Source: Pseudomonas xionganensis (GTDB lineage: Bacteria; Pseudomonadota; Gammaproteobacteria; Pseudomonadales; Pseudomonadaceae). Taken from it: a stretch of 64,000 nucleotides of DNA. Both the position numbers and the translations under genes were made by a program. The notes under the pieces are model-generated. The model saw only the letters and a program-made list of their open reading frames with translations, did not search any database and was not told the origin of the DNA. This document shows positions 45,600-53,488 of this stretch, piece by piece. Location of the stretch: the NCBI RefSeq assembly GCF_009763245.1, contig NZ_WKJZ01000001.1:697528-761527 (forward strand). The letters are read 5' to 3'. Each line of letters begins with the position of its first letter. The first letter of the stretch is position 1.

Positions 45600-46982
45600 A
45601 TGAACCGTACCCTGGGTTTCAAGCTGGGCGCCATTGCCTTGCTGATCCTGTTGCTGCTGATCCCCCTGGCGATGATCGAGGGGCTGGTCAATGAGCGGCA
45701 GTATCAGCGCGAGGCGGTGTTGCAGGACATCGCCCGCAGCTCCAGTTATCGCCAGCAGATCACCGGACCGATCCTGGTGTTGCCCTACACCCGCCACTGG
45801 CTGGAGTGGAAAACCCACGCCAAGACCGGCGAGCGTTATCAGGAGGAACGGCAGCGCCGCGGGCGCCTGTATTTTCTGCCGGAGACATTCGTGCTCAACG
45901 GCCAGGTGGATACCGAGCAGCGCGCCCGGGGCATCTACAAGGCGTTGTTGTATCGCAGCGATAATCAGATCAGTGGCAGCTTCAAACTGCCGGCGAACCT
46001 GGGCCTGGGGGCGAACCTGGGGCAGTACCGCTTCGACCGGCCTTTTCTGACCGTGGGGATCAGCGATATCCGCGGCATCAGCAGTGACCTCAAGTTGCAG
46101 TTCAATGGCGCCAGTCTGGGGTTTGCCCCGGGCAGCGGTGACGAGCGCTTCGGTACCGGGGTGCATGCCCTGCTGCCGGCCCTCGACAGCCGCGGCGAGC
46201 AGCCCCTGGCCTTTGCCTTCAACCTCAAGCTGCAGGGTACCGAACAGCTGGGGATCACCCCGGTGGGCCGCGACAGCCGGGTCGAGCTGAGTTCTGACTG
46301 GCCACACCCCAGCTTTGTCGGTGAATACCTGCCGGCCAGCCGCGAGGTCAGCGGCAGCGGCTTCAGCGCCCTGTGGCAGACCAGCTTCTTCGCCACCGAT
46401 ATGGAGCAGGTGCTGCAGGACTGCGTGACCCGCAATAACTGCAAGGGGCTGGGTGCCCGCCACTTTGGGGTGAGCTTTGTCGACCCGGTGGATCAGTACC
46501 TGAAGACCGAGCGCTCGATCAAATATGCGCTGCTGTTTATCGGCCTGACCTTCGCCCTGTTCTTCCTCTGCGAGGTGCTCGGCCGCCTGGCGGTGCACCC
46601 GGTGCAGTACGCCCTGGTGGGTATGTCGCTGGCGTTGTTCTACCTGCTCCTGCTGTCGCTCTCCGAGCACCTGGGCTTTGCCTTGGCCTACGGCCTTGCG
46701 GCGAGCGCCTGCGTGGTGCTGATCGGCATCTATGTCAGCCATGTGTTGCACAGCGCCCTGCGGGGCAGCGCCTTCGCCGGGTTGCTGGGGCTGCTCTATG
46801 CCCTGCTGTTCGGCCTGCTCGGCGCCGAGGATTACGCCCTGCTGCTGGGCTCGGTGCTGGTATTCGCGGTGCTGGCCGGCTTTATGCTCCTGACCCGCAA
46901 GCTGGACTGGTACAGCGTGGGCCGTAGCCTGGGGCGGGGGGATGCATCGAGCGATCAAACAGGGACGGGTGAACAGGTCTGA
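45600..46982 (+). CDS. creD: Inner membrane protein CreD
   Basis: CreD is an inner-membrane protein of the CreBC regulon with unclear molecular function. The 460-residue protein has one N-terminal membrane helix (about 8-26), a large periplasmic domain with ITGPILVLPY and a DPVDQYLKTERSIKY segment, and then five or so close-packed hydrophobic segments in residues 305-445. The arrangement fits the family. The ATG lies directly after GGAGAATGC. A small membrane-protein gene follows after 44 bases. Confidence 0.92.
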   Translation: MNRTLGFKLGAIALLILLLLIPLAMIEGLVNERQYQREAVLQDIARSSSYRQQITGPILVLPYTRHWLEWKTHAKTGERYQEERQRRGRLYFLPETFVLNGQVDTEQRARGIYKALLYRSDNQISGSFKLPANLGLGANLGQYRFDRPFLTVGISDIRGISSDLKLQFNGASLGFAPGSGDERFGTGVHALLPALDSRGEQPLAFAFNLKLQGTEQLGITPVGRDSRVELSSDWPHPSFVGEYLPASREVSGSGFSALWQTSFFATDMEQVLQDCVTRNNCKGLGARHFGVSFVDPVDQYLKTERSIKYALLFIGLTFALFFLCEVLGRLAVHPVQYALVGMSLALFYLLLLSLSEHLGFALAYGLAASACVVLIGIYVSHVLHSALRGSAFAGLLGLLYALLFGLLGAEDYALLLGSVLVFAVLAGFMLLTRKLDWYSVGRSLGRGDASSDQTGTGEQV

Positions 46983-47026
46983 GGGCAGCGTGGGGCGGCC
47001 TGGTCGCCCCGCCAGGAGGCATAACC

Positions 47027-47329
47027 ATGCGCTTTATTCTGCAATTTTCCGCCTGCTGCGCCCTGGGCCTGCTGGTAATCGTTCTGCTGCTGGTGGGCTT
47101 GATGTTTGTCGGGCAGTTCAGCCTGATCGAGGGCCTGATGCTCAGCGGCAAACCCCTGGCCAGGCTCAGCCTGGCGCTGCTGCCGGACAGTCTCTGGTAC
47201 AGCCTGACCGGCCTGGTCGATGCGCCGCAGAACCCCATGGTGCAGTCCTTTCTCAACCTCTGTGCGGCCATGGGGCAGCTGGCTGTAGTGCTGGGGCTGG
47301 GTTTCTACCGTCTGTGGTATTGGTCATGA
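47027..47329 (+). CDS. Small membrane protein downstream of creD
   Basis: The 100-residue protein has two hydrophobic segments (about residues 8-33 and 77-96). I know no named family for it. A strong GGAGG site and normal codon use support the gene. Its position behind creD suggests co-transcription, since I see no terminator between them. Confidence 0.7.
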   Translation: MRFILQFSACCALGLLVIVLLLVGLMFVGQFSLIEGLMLSGKPLARLSLALLPDSLWYSLTGLVDAPQNPMVQSFLNLCAAMGQLAVVLGLGFYRLWYWS

Positions 47330-47541
47330 GCGGGCATATCGGCTTGCGTGAGGACGCGCGCCTGGGGCATCTGCTGGCGCGGCGCATCACGCGTCTGTTT
47401 GTCCAGGCCCGAGGTGACAGTGGCCCGGTTCGCGCGGCGCCAACCCGTCCATTGTCCTGGCGTTTGGCCGATCTGCCCGGCTCCGGGCTGGCGCGGTTGT
47501 TAGACGAAAGTGGGCCAGTGCCGCCAAAGTCTGTTCAATGA
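47326..47541 (+). CDS. Possible small gene overlapping the preceding membrane-protein gene
   Basis: A 71-codon frame starts with an ATG overlapping the previous stop by ATGA and encodes an Arg-rich soluble peptide (MSGHIGLREDARLGHLLARR). The overlap style is that of coupled genes, but the composition gives no family and high-GC DNA makes such frames by chance. Treat it as tentative. Confidence 0.35.
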   Translation: MSGHIGLREDARLGHLLARRITRLFVQARGDSGPVRAAPTRPLSWRLADLPGSGLARLLDESGPVPPKSVQ

Positions 47542-47683
47542 TAAGGCCAAGTGCTTGTTAACTAAGCGAAAAATCCATCATCCGGAAAAGCCGTGAGCAG
47601 GCTAAGACCAAGGTCTAGCTGTGCGCTTGGCGCAACCTGCTGCTAGCTTGAAGCTGCATGAAAATAATAAATCCGGAGGGGTT

Positions 47684-47944
47684 ATGACTTCTGAACAAGC
47701 AAATGCCACAGCGTATTGGAAAGCCAATGTGCGGCTCATCACCTGGAGCCTGATTGTCTGGGCGCTGGTTTCCTTTGGCTTCGCCATGATTCTGCGCCCC
47801 CTGGTCGCAGGCATCTCGGTTGGCGGCTCCGATCTCGGATTCTGGTTTGCCCAGCAGGGTTCCATCCTGGCCTTTATCGGGCTCATTTTTCACTACGCGT
47901 GGAGACTGAACCGACTCGATAAAGAATTTGGCGTCGAGGAGTAA
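47684..47944 (+). CDS. Sodium/solute symporter small subunit (DUF4212)
   Basis: The 86-residue protein has two membrane segments (about 17-39 and 50-72) in the DUF4212/TIGR03647 pattern: YWKANVRLITWSLIVWALVSFGFAMIL, then GFWFAQQGSILAFIGLIFHYAWRLNRLDKEF. It is the small partner of the VC_2705-type sodium:solute symporter. The ATG at 47684 follows GGAGG. The large-subunit gene starts 5 bases after its stop. A palindrome AGACCAAGGTCT lies upstream at 47605-47616. Confidence 0.9.
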   Translation: MTSEQANATAYWKANVRLITWSLIVWALVSFGFAMILRPLVAGISVGGSDLGFWFAQQGSILAFIGLIFHYAWRLNRLDKEFGVEE

Positions 47945-47949
47945 AGGCC

Positions 47950-49719
47950 ATGAGCCAATTCATGATCAACATGTTGTTCGTGGGCGCGTCTTTCGCGCTC
48001 TATATCGGTATCGCCATCTGGGCGCGTGCCGGCTCCACCAAAGAGTTCTACGTCGCCGGCGGCGGTGTCCATCCGGTCACCAATGGCATGGCCACGGCCG
48101 CTGACTGGATGTCGGCCGCTTCCTTTATCTCCATGGCCGGTCTGATCGCTGCCGGTGGTTATGCCAACTCCTCCTTCCTGATGGGCTGGACCGGTGGTTA
48201 TGTGCTGCTGGCGATGCTGCTGGCGCCCTACCTGCGCAAATTCGGCAAGTTCACCGTGCCGGACTTTATCGGTGACCGCTTCTACAGCCGTGGTGCGCGT
48301 CTGACCGCTGTGATCTGCCTGGTGATCATCTCCGTCACCTACGTGATCGGCCAGATGGCCGGTGCCGGCGTGGCCTTCTCGCGCTTCCTCGAAGTCAGCA
48401 ACTCCACCGGTATCTGGATCGCCGCGGCCGTGGTGTTCGCCTACGCCGTATTCGGTGGCATGAAGGGCATCACCTACACCCAGGTGGCGCAGTACGTGGT
48501 GCTGATCATCGCTTACACCATTCCGGCCATCTTTATCTCCCTGCAACTGACCGGTAACCCGATCCCGCCGCTGGGCCTGTTCGGTGACCATGTCGATTCC
48601 GGCCTGCCGCTGCTGCAGAAGCTTGATGAAGTGGTTCGCGACCTGGGCTTTGCCGCCTACACCGCCGACACCACCAACAAGCTGAACATGGTGCTGTTCA
48701 CCCTGTCGCTGATGATCGGTACCGCCGGTCTGCCCCACGTGATCATCCGCTTCTTCACTGTGCCGAAAGTGGCGGATGCGCGCTGGTCCGCTGGCTGGAC
48801 CCTGGTGTTTATCGCCATGCTCTACCTCACCGCGCCGGCTGTGGCGTCCATGGCACGTCTGAACCTGGCGACCACCATCTATCCGGAAGGCACCTCGGCA
48901 CCGGCCCTGGCCTATGAAGAGCGTCCGGAGTGGGTCAAGACCTGGGAGCAGACCGGTCTGATCAAGTGGGAAGACAAGAATGCCGATGGCCGCATCCAGA
49001 TGTACAACGATGCGACCCCAGCCTTCACCCCGACTGCCCAGGAACGTGGCTGGAACGGTAACGAGCTGACCGTGAACAACGACATCCTGGTACTGGCCAA
49101 CCCGGAGATCGCCAACCTGCCTGGCTGGGTGATCGGTCTGATTGCCGCAGGTGCCATTGCCGCTGCGCTGTCCACGGCTGCGGGCTTGCTGCTGGCAATT
49201 TCCTCGGCCATCAGCCATGACCTGATCAAGACCCTGATCAATCCGAAGATCAGCGAGAAGAACGAGATGCGCGCCGCGCGGATCTCCATGGCCTGTGCGA
49301 TCCTGCTGGCGACCTATCTGGGCCTGAATCCACCAGGGTTTGCCGCGCAGGTGGTGGCACTGGCCTTCGGTATCGCCGCCGCCACCCTGTTCCCGGTGCT
49401 GATGATGGGGATCTTCTCCAAGCGCATGAACGACAAGGGCGCGATCTGCGGCATGGTGGCCGGTCTGGTGGTGACGCTGCTGTATATCTTCACCTACCTG
49501 GGCTGGTTCTTCATTCCCGGAACCAACATGCTGCCCAATACCCCAGACCAGTGGTTTATGGGTATCTCCCCGGCCTCCTTCGGCTCCATCGGTGCCGTGA
49601 TCAACTTCGCCGTGGCTTATGCCGTGTCGACGGTCACAGTCGCCCCGCCCAAGGAAATCCAGGACCTGGTGGAAAGCGTACGGACCCCCAAAGGTGCTGG
49701 TGCCGCGCTGAGTCACTAA
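47950..49719 (+). CDS. Sodium:solute symporter, VC_2705 subfamily, large subunit
   Basis: The 589-residue transporter has about 13 membrane segments of the SSS (solute:sodium symporter) fold. Characteristic stretches are FYVAGGGVHPVTNGMATAADWMSAASF in the first third and GLPHVIIRFFTVP in the middle. A soluble loop of about 80 residues (about 310-390, with DKNADGRIQMYND) splits the later helices, as in this subfamily. It resembles acetate permeases, but the substrate is not shown. A strong terminator follows. Confidence 0.92.
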   Translation: MSQFMINMLFVGASFALYIGIAIWARAGSTKEFYVAGGGVHPVTNGMATAADWMSAASFISMAGLIAAGGYANSSFLMGWTGGYVLLAMLLAPYLRKFGKFTVPDFIGDRFYSRGARLTAVICLVIISVTYVIGQMAGAGVAFSRFLEVSNSTGIWIAAAVVFAYAVFGGMKGITYTQVAQYVVLIIAYTIPAIFISLQLTGNPIPPLGLFGDHVDSGLPLLQKLDEVVRDLGFAAYTADTTNKLNMVLFTLSLMIGTAGLPHVIIRFFTVPKVADARWSAGWTLVFIAMLYLTAPAVASMARLNLATTIYPEGTSAPALAYEERPEWVKTWEQTGLIKWEDKNADGRIQMYNDATPAFTPTAQERGWNGNELTVNNDILVLANPEIANLPGWVIGLIAAGAIAAALSTAAGLLLAISSAISHDLIKTLINPKISEKNEMRAARISMACAILLATYLGLNPPGFAAQVVALAFGIAAATLFPVLMMGIFSKRMNDKGAICGMVAGLVVTLLYIFTYLGWFFIPGTNMLPNTPDQWFMGISPASFGSIGAVINFAVAYAVSTVTVAPPKEIQDLVESVRTPKGAGAALSH

Positions 49720-49753
49720 GCATAATCCGGGCCTGACGGCCTAGGGTCTTAGC

Positions 49754-49784
49754 GACGGGCCTCCACTGGAGGCCCGTCTTTTTT
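49754..49784 (+). terminator. Rho-independent terminator after the symporter
   Basis: GACGGGCCTCC pairs with GGAGGCCCGTC around a 4-base loop and runs into six T residues. Confidence 0.9.
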
Positions 49785-49797
49785 CGGGAAAAAACCT

Positions 49798-50304
49798 ATG
49801 TTGTGGACCTTGCTTGCCATTGTGGTGTCCGGCCTCGGCGCGGCCGGTATTGGCCTGCTGCTGCGCAAACTCACGGGTAACCGACTGCCGAAGTGGATCA
49901 TTCCGGTGTTTGGTGGCCTGGGCATGCTCAGCTACCAGATCTATTACGAGTACTCCTGGTTCGATCATCAGATCTTGCGTCAGCCTCCGGAGTCGGCGCT
50001 GGTGGCCCGCGAAGCCGGCCAGGTGTTCTGGCGTCCCTGGAGCTATCACTGGCCGATGACCACCGCCTTTACCGTGCTCGACCGCAACAGCCTGCAGCGC
50101 CAGGACGCCGAGGGCGGCGCGATTGTGGCCTTCAACCTGTACCGCTTCGAGAAGCAGCATATCGATCACGTCAGCCATCAGCCACACCTGCTCAACTGCA
50201 GCACGGCCGAGTTGCTGCCGCTGGATGCGCAGAAGCAGCCGTTGCTGAAACAGTTGAAACGGATCGACCGGGAAGAGGTGTTGTATCGGGAGGCGTGTCA
50301 GTAG
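49798..50304 (+). CDS. Small membrane protein of unknown family
   Basis: The 168-residue protein has two N-terminal hydrophobic segments (about 2-22 and 33-50) and a soluble C-terminal part with a YEYSWFDHQILRQPP turn and a HVSHQPHLLNCST segment. I do not recognise a family; similar genes next to this type of symporter would explain its place. The ATG lies 13 bases after the terminator, so it needs its own promoter or read-through. Confidence 0.7.
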   Translation: MLWTLLAIVVSGLGAAGIGLLLRKLTGNRLPKWIIPVFGGLGMLSYQIYYEYSWFDHQILRQPPESALVAREAGQVFWRPWSYHWPMTTAFTVLDRNSLQRQDAEGGAIVAFNLYRFEKQHIDHVSHQPHLLNCSTAELLPLDAQKQPLLKQLKRIDREEVLYREACQ

Positions 50305-50316
50305 CGTCGCCATGGC

Positions 50317-50445
50317 GCTGTGCAGCTTATTGCGCAGCGATCTGTGGGTAAGTCTGTGGGTACTCTCCTGTATCGCCCGCCAGTCATTGGCCTGGCGTGG
50401 TTGCGCAGCTTCTTGCGCAGCGCTGTGCAACAAGCTGCGCAGCTT
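50317..50445. promoter_or_regulatory. Cluster of TTGCGCAGC repeats upstream of hcp (possible enhancer sites)
   Basis: Exact TTGCGCAGC occurs at 50330-50338, 50401-50409 and 50413-50421. Inverted or related forms occur at 50317-50326, 50422-50430 (GCTGTGCAA) and in the palindrome AAGCTGCGCAGCTT at 50432-50445. The sites end 80 bases before a sigma-54-type promoter, a normal distance for an activator of that sigma factor. Confidence 0.5.
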
Positions 50446-50492
50446 TGGGTGCGCTGGCGCACGATATGACTTTTTTGGGCTTTTGGTCACGA

Positions 50493-50505
50493 CAAGTTAT
50501 TGATA
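50493..50505 (-). promoter_or_regulatory. Consensus IHF site
   Basis: On the minus strand TATCAATAACTTG fits WATCAANNNNTTR exactly. It lies between the TTGCGCAGC cluster and the -24/-12 element, where IHF bends DNA at sigma-54 promoters. Confidence 0.55.
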
Positions 50506-50524
50506 GTTAAGGATTTTATAAAGA

Positions 50525-50540
50525 TGGCATGCTTATCGCT
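50525..50540 (+). promoter_or_regulatory. Sigma-54 (RpoN) promoter candidate for hcp
   Basis: TGGCATGCTTATCGCT has GG at 50526-50527 and GC at 50538-50539, 10 bases apart, as in TGGCACG-N4-TTGCA. Differences are one base in the -24 part and one in the -12 part. It lies 57 bases before the hcp ATG. Confidence 0.6.
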
Positions 50541-50596
50541 CCAGGCAGGGCTCCCGGATCACTGCAGATCCATGACCCAAGGCAAGGAGAGCACTC

Positions 50597-51115
50597 ATGC
50601 CAACACCCGCGTACCTGTCCCTCGAAGGCACCAAGCAAGGTCTGATCACCGCTGGCACTTTCACCGAGGACTCGGTCGGCAATATTTTCCAGGAAGGTCA
50701 TGAAGACCAGATTCTGGTCCAGGCATTCAACCATCAGGTCATCATCCCGCGTGACCCGCAGTCCGGTCAGCCGACTGGCCAGCGCGTGCATAAGCCGCTG
50801 ATGATCACCAAAGTCTTCGACAAATCCTCGCCGCTGATCTTCAACTCCCTGACCTCCGGTGAGCGTCTGTCCAAGTGCCGTCTGGAGTGGTATCGCACTT
50901 CTTCCACCGGTACCCAGGAGCACTACTTCACCATCGAACTGGAAGACGCCGTGATCGTCGACGTGCAGTCGCGTATGCCGAACTGCCAGGACCCAGGCAT
51001 GGCTCACTTCACCCACCTGGAAGACGTCTACTTCACCTACCGCAAAATCGTCTGGACCCACGAAGTCTCCGGCACTTCCGGCTCCGACGACTGGCGTACC
51101 CCGATCTCCGCCTAA
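50597..51115 (+). CDS. hcp: T6SS tube protein Hcp
   Basis: Hcp forms the hexameric rings of the type VI secretion tube and is exported with its cargo. The 172-residue protein has the family start PAYLSLEGTKQGLITAGTF and the HKPLMITKVFDKSSPLIFNSL and EDVYFTYRKIVWTHEVSGTSGSDDW segments of the long Hcp class. An AAGGAGAG site precedes the ATG. No tss genes lie nearby, so this is an orphan hcp-vgrG unit served by a secretion apparatus elsewhere. Confidence 0.96.
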   Translation: MPTPAYLSLEGTKQGLITAGTFTEDSVGNIFQEGHEDQILVQAFNHQVIIPRDPQSGQPTGQRVHKPLMITKVFDKSSPLIFNSLTSGERLSKCRLEWYRTSSTGTQEHYFTIELEDAVIVDVQSRMPNCQDPGMAHFTHLEDVYFTYRKIVWTHEVSGTSGSDDWRTPISA

Positions 51116-51139
51116 GTATTGGTTGAGTTCGTTTAGCAC

Positions 51140-51171
51140 CGCTTCGGCCAGGCATCGTCCTGGCCGAAGCG
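51140..51171 (+). terminator. Perfect 13-base hairpin between hcp and vgrG
   Basis: CGCTTCGGCCAGG and CCTGGCCGAAGCG enclose a 6-base loop, followed by only three T residues. It could partly terminate or protect the hcp message, giving more Hcp than VgrG. Confidence 0.6.
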
Positions 51172-51203
51172 TTTCACTCTCGGCACCTGCGTGCACAACC
51201 CCC

Positions 51204-51233
51204 GTAGGGTGTGACATGGCGAAGCCTTGTCCA
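51204..51233. repeat. Half element of the GTAGGGTG family
   Basis: GTAGGGTGTGACATGG and CCTTGTCCACC form a short hairpin with the same 5' end as the other GTAGGGTG elements but without a closing CACCCTAC arm. Confidence 0.5.
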
Positions 51234-51367
51234 CCGTGGCGCCTCAGGCGTCAGGCGATAAACGTCGAATACGTCCAGTTATCGAGCCGATGTGCTCGTA
51301 AAATGGCCGGCTTATTCATGGAACGATAACTCCCAGAGCCCCGGCTCATGGAACGGAGGAACAACGA

Positions 51368-53488
51368 ATGTTCGCCCCCGCCAATCAGACCCATTTCAGC
51401 CTGAAGATCGAAGGCGTCGAGCACGATCTGCAGGTGCTCGAATTCCGTGGCCGCGAGGCGATCAGCCAGCCCTTCGAGTTCGAACTGGAGCTGGTCAGCG
51501 AACGTCCCGACCTGGATCTGCAAAGCCTGCTGCATCAGGCTGCCTTTCTGGCCCTCGATCAAACCGGCAACGGTATCCATGGGCAGATCTACCGCATGGC
51601 CGTGGGCGAATCCGGCAAACGCCTGACTCGCTATCACCTGAGCCTGCGCCCGCAACTGGCGTACCTGGCACACCGCAGCAACCAGCGCATTTTCCAGCAT
51701 CTGACGGTGGCCCAGATCATCGGCCAAGTGCTCGAAGAACATGGCATTCAGGCGGACGCCTACCAATTCCAACTCGGCTCGCTCTACCCCGAGCGCGAGT
51801 ACTGCGTGCAGTACGACGAAAGCGACCTGCACTTTATCCAGCGGCTGTGCGAGGAGGAGGGGATTCACTACCACTTCCAGCACAGCGAGCAGGGCCATGT
51901 ACTGGTCTTCGGCGATGACCAGACGCCCTTTCCCAAACTGGCCCCCACCGCTTATCAGCAAGACAGCGGCCTGGTCGCCGACCAGCCGGTGGTCAAACGT
52001 TTCGGTGTGCGCGTGGAAACCCGCACCAGTCGGGTGACCCGCCGCGACTACGACTTTGAAAAGCCCAAGCTGCTGATGGAGGCCGCGGCCAAGAGTGAAT
52101 GTGTCCCCGATCTTGAGGACTACGACTACCCCGGCCGCTTTGTTGAGCGTGAACGCGGCAAACACCTGAGCCAGCGCGCCCTGGAACGTCACCGCCACGA
52201 CTTCGAACTGGCCCAGGGCGACAGCGATCAGCCCGGGCTGCGCAGCGGCCACTTCCTGCCCCTGAGCGACCACCCCCGCGCCAACTGGAACGACCTCTGG
52301 CTGCTCAGCGAAATTCACCACCAGGGCAAACAGCCGCAGGTGCTGGAGGAGTCGGTCACCGATTTTGGTAGCCAACGCGGAACGACCCCCTCGCCCCTCT
52401 GGGGAGAGGGCCGGGGAGAGGGGAAAGCAGACATCACCGATTTCCAGCAGGGCTACCGTAACCACTTTACCGCCACCCCCTGGACGGTGCCCTACCGTCC
52501 GCTGCTCAAGCACCCCAAACCGCGCATCCTCGGCAGCCAGAGCGCCGTGGTCACCGGCCCCGCCGGCGAAGAAATCCACTGCGACCAGTATGGCCGGGTC
52601 AAGGTGCAATTCTTCTGGGATCGTGAGGGCCAGGCCGATGACAAAACCAGCTGCTGGCTGCGCGTCAGTTCCAGCTGGGCCGGCGACCGCTACGGCGCCA
52701 TCGCCATTCCGCGTATCGGCATGGAAGTGCTGGTCACCTTCCTTGAAGGCGACCCCGACCAGCCCCTGGTCACCGGCTGCCTGTACCACAAGGAACACGT
52801 CGTCCCCTACGACCTGCCAGCCAACAAGACCCGCAGCGTGTTCAAGACCCTGAGCAGCCCTGGCGGTGGCGGCTACAACGAAATCCGCATCGAAGACAAA
52901 AAGGGCGCCGAACAGATCTATATCCACGCCGAACGCGACTGGGATGAAAACATCGAGCACGACCAGAAAATCCGCGTCGGCCACGAGCGCCACGACACCG
53001 TCGAAGCCAACAGCTACAGCGAATTTCTGGCTGAAGAACACCGCACCACCCATCTGGACCGCAAGGTCGAGGTCAAGGCCAACGACCATTTGACCGTGGG
53101 CAACAACCAGCACATCAAGATCGGCACCGGCCAGTTCGTCAACGCCGGCAACGAGATCCACCTCTCCAGCGGCCAGAAAGTCGTGCTTGAAGCCGGCAGC
53201 GAACTGACCTTCAAAGCCGCCGGTAGTTTTATCAAGCTGGATGCCGGCGGCATCACCCTGGTTGGCCCGATTATCAAATTCAACTCCGGCGGCGCGCCGG
53301 GCAGTGGCTCGGGGGCGGCGCCGATTTTGCCGGGGGTTGCTAAACCGGCGGATGCGGATAAGGCGGGGGACTTGTTGGAACGGGCCCAGGCCGGGTTGAG
53401 GCTGGCACCGCCCCAAGGCATATGCCTCGACTGTTTGCGCAAAGCCATGCGTGAAGGTAATGCGACCCTAGCAGGAGCTGCCGTATGA
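51368..53488 (+). CDS. vgrG: T6SS spike protein VgrG
   Basis: VgrG trimers cap the Hcp tube and carry effectors. The 706-residue protein has the gpD-like base (about 1-330, with YPEREYCVQYDESDLHFIQRL), the OB-fold gp5-like domain (HCDQYGRVKVQFFWDREG, about 400-480) and a repetitive beta-needle (about 520-640). It ends in a Gly/Ser/Pro-rich linker and a short tail with ICLDCLRKAM. There is no large C-terminal toxin. A repeat-derived stretch, TPSPLWGEGRGEG, is inserted at about residues 340-352. It overlaps the adaptor gene by ATGA. Confidence 0.96.
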   Translation: MFAPANQTHFSLKIEGVEHDLQVLEFRGREAISQPFEFELELVSERPDLDLQSLLHQAAFLALDQTGNGIHGQIYRMAVGESGKRLTRYHLSLRPQLAYLAHRSNQRIFQHLTVAQIIGQVLEEHGIQADAYQFQLGSLYPEREYCVQYDESDLHFIQRLCEEEGIHYHFQHSEQGHVLVFGDDQTPFPKLAPTAYQQDSGLVADQPVVKRFGVRVETRTSRVTRRDYDFEKPKLLMEAAAKSECVPDLEDYDYPGRFVERERGKHLSQRALERHRHDFELAQGDSDQPGLRSGHFLPLSDHPRANWNDLWLLSEIHHQGKQPQVLEESVTDFGSQRGTTPSPLWGEGRGEGKADITDFQQGYRNHFTATPWTVPYRPLLKHPKPRILGSQSAVVTGPAGEEIHCDQYGRVKVQFFWDREGQADDKTSCWLRVSSSWAGDRYGAIAIPRIGMEVLVTFLEGDPDQPLVTGCLYHKEHVVPYDLPANKTRSVFKTLSSPGGGGYNEIRIEDKKGAEQIYIHAERDWDENIEHDQKIRVGHERHDTVEANSYSEFLAEEHRTTHLDRKVEVKANDHLTVGNNQHIKIGTGQFVNAGNEIHLSSGQKVVLEAGSELTFKAAGSFIKLDAGGITLVGPIIKFNSGGAPGSGSGAAPILPGVAKPADADKAGDLLERAQAGLRLAPPQGICLDCLRKAMREGNATLAGAAV
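52386..52423. repeat. In-frame GC-rich intergenic-type repeat inside vgrG
   Basis: CCCCCTCGCCCCTCTGGGG continuing as GAGAGGGCCGGGGAGAGGGG is a known kind of self-complementary repeat normally found between genes. Here it adds about 13 codons to vgrG without a frameshift, between the base and OB-fold domains. Confidence 0.7.

Noticed and set aside
47027..47541. One frameshifted gene across 47027-47541
   Set aside because: The first frame ends naturally after a membrane segment, and the second begins with its own ATG in an ATGA overlap; there is no sign that they were one protein.
47893..49716. A 607-codon minus-strand frame opposite the symporter
   Set aside because: Same reason: it mirrors codon positions of a strong membrane-protein gene and has no start signal or family features.
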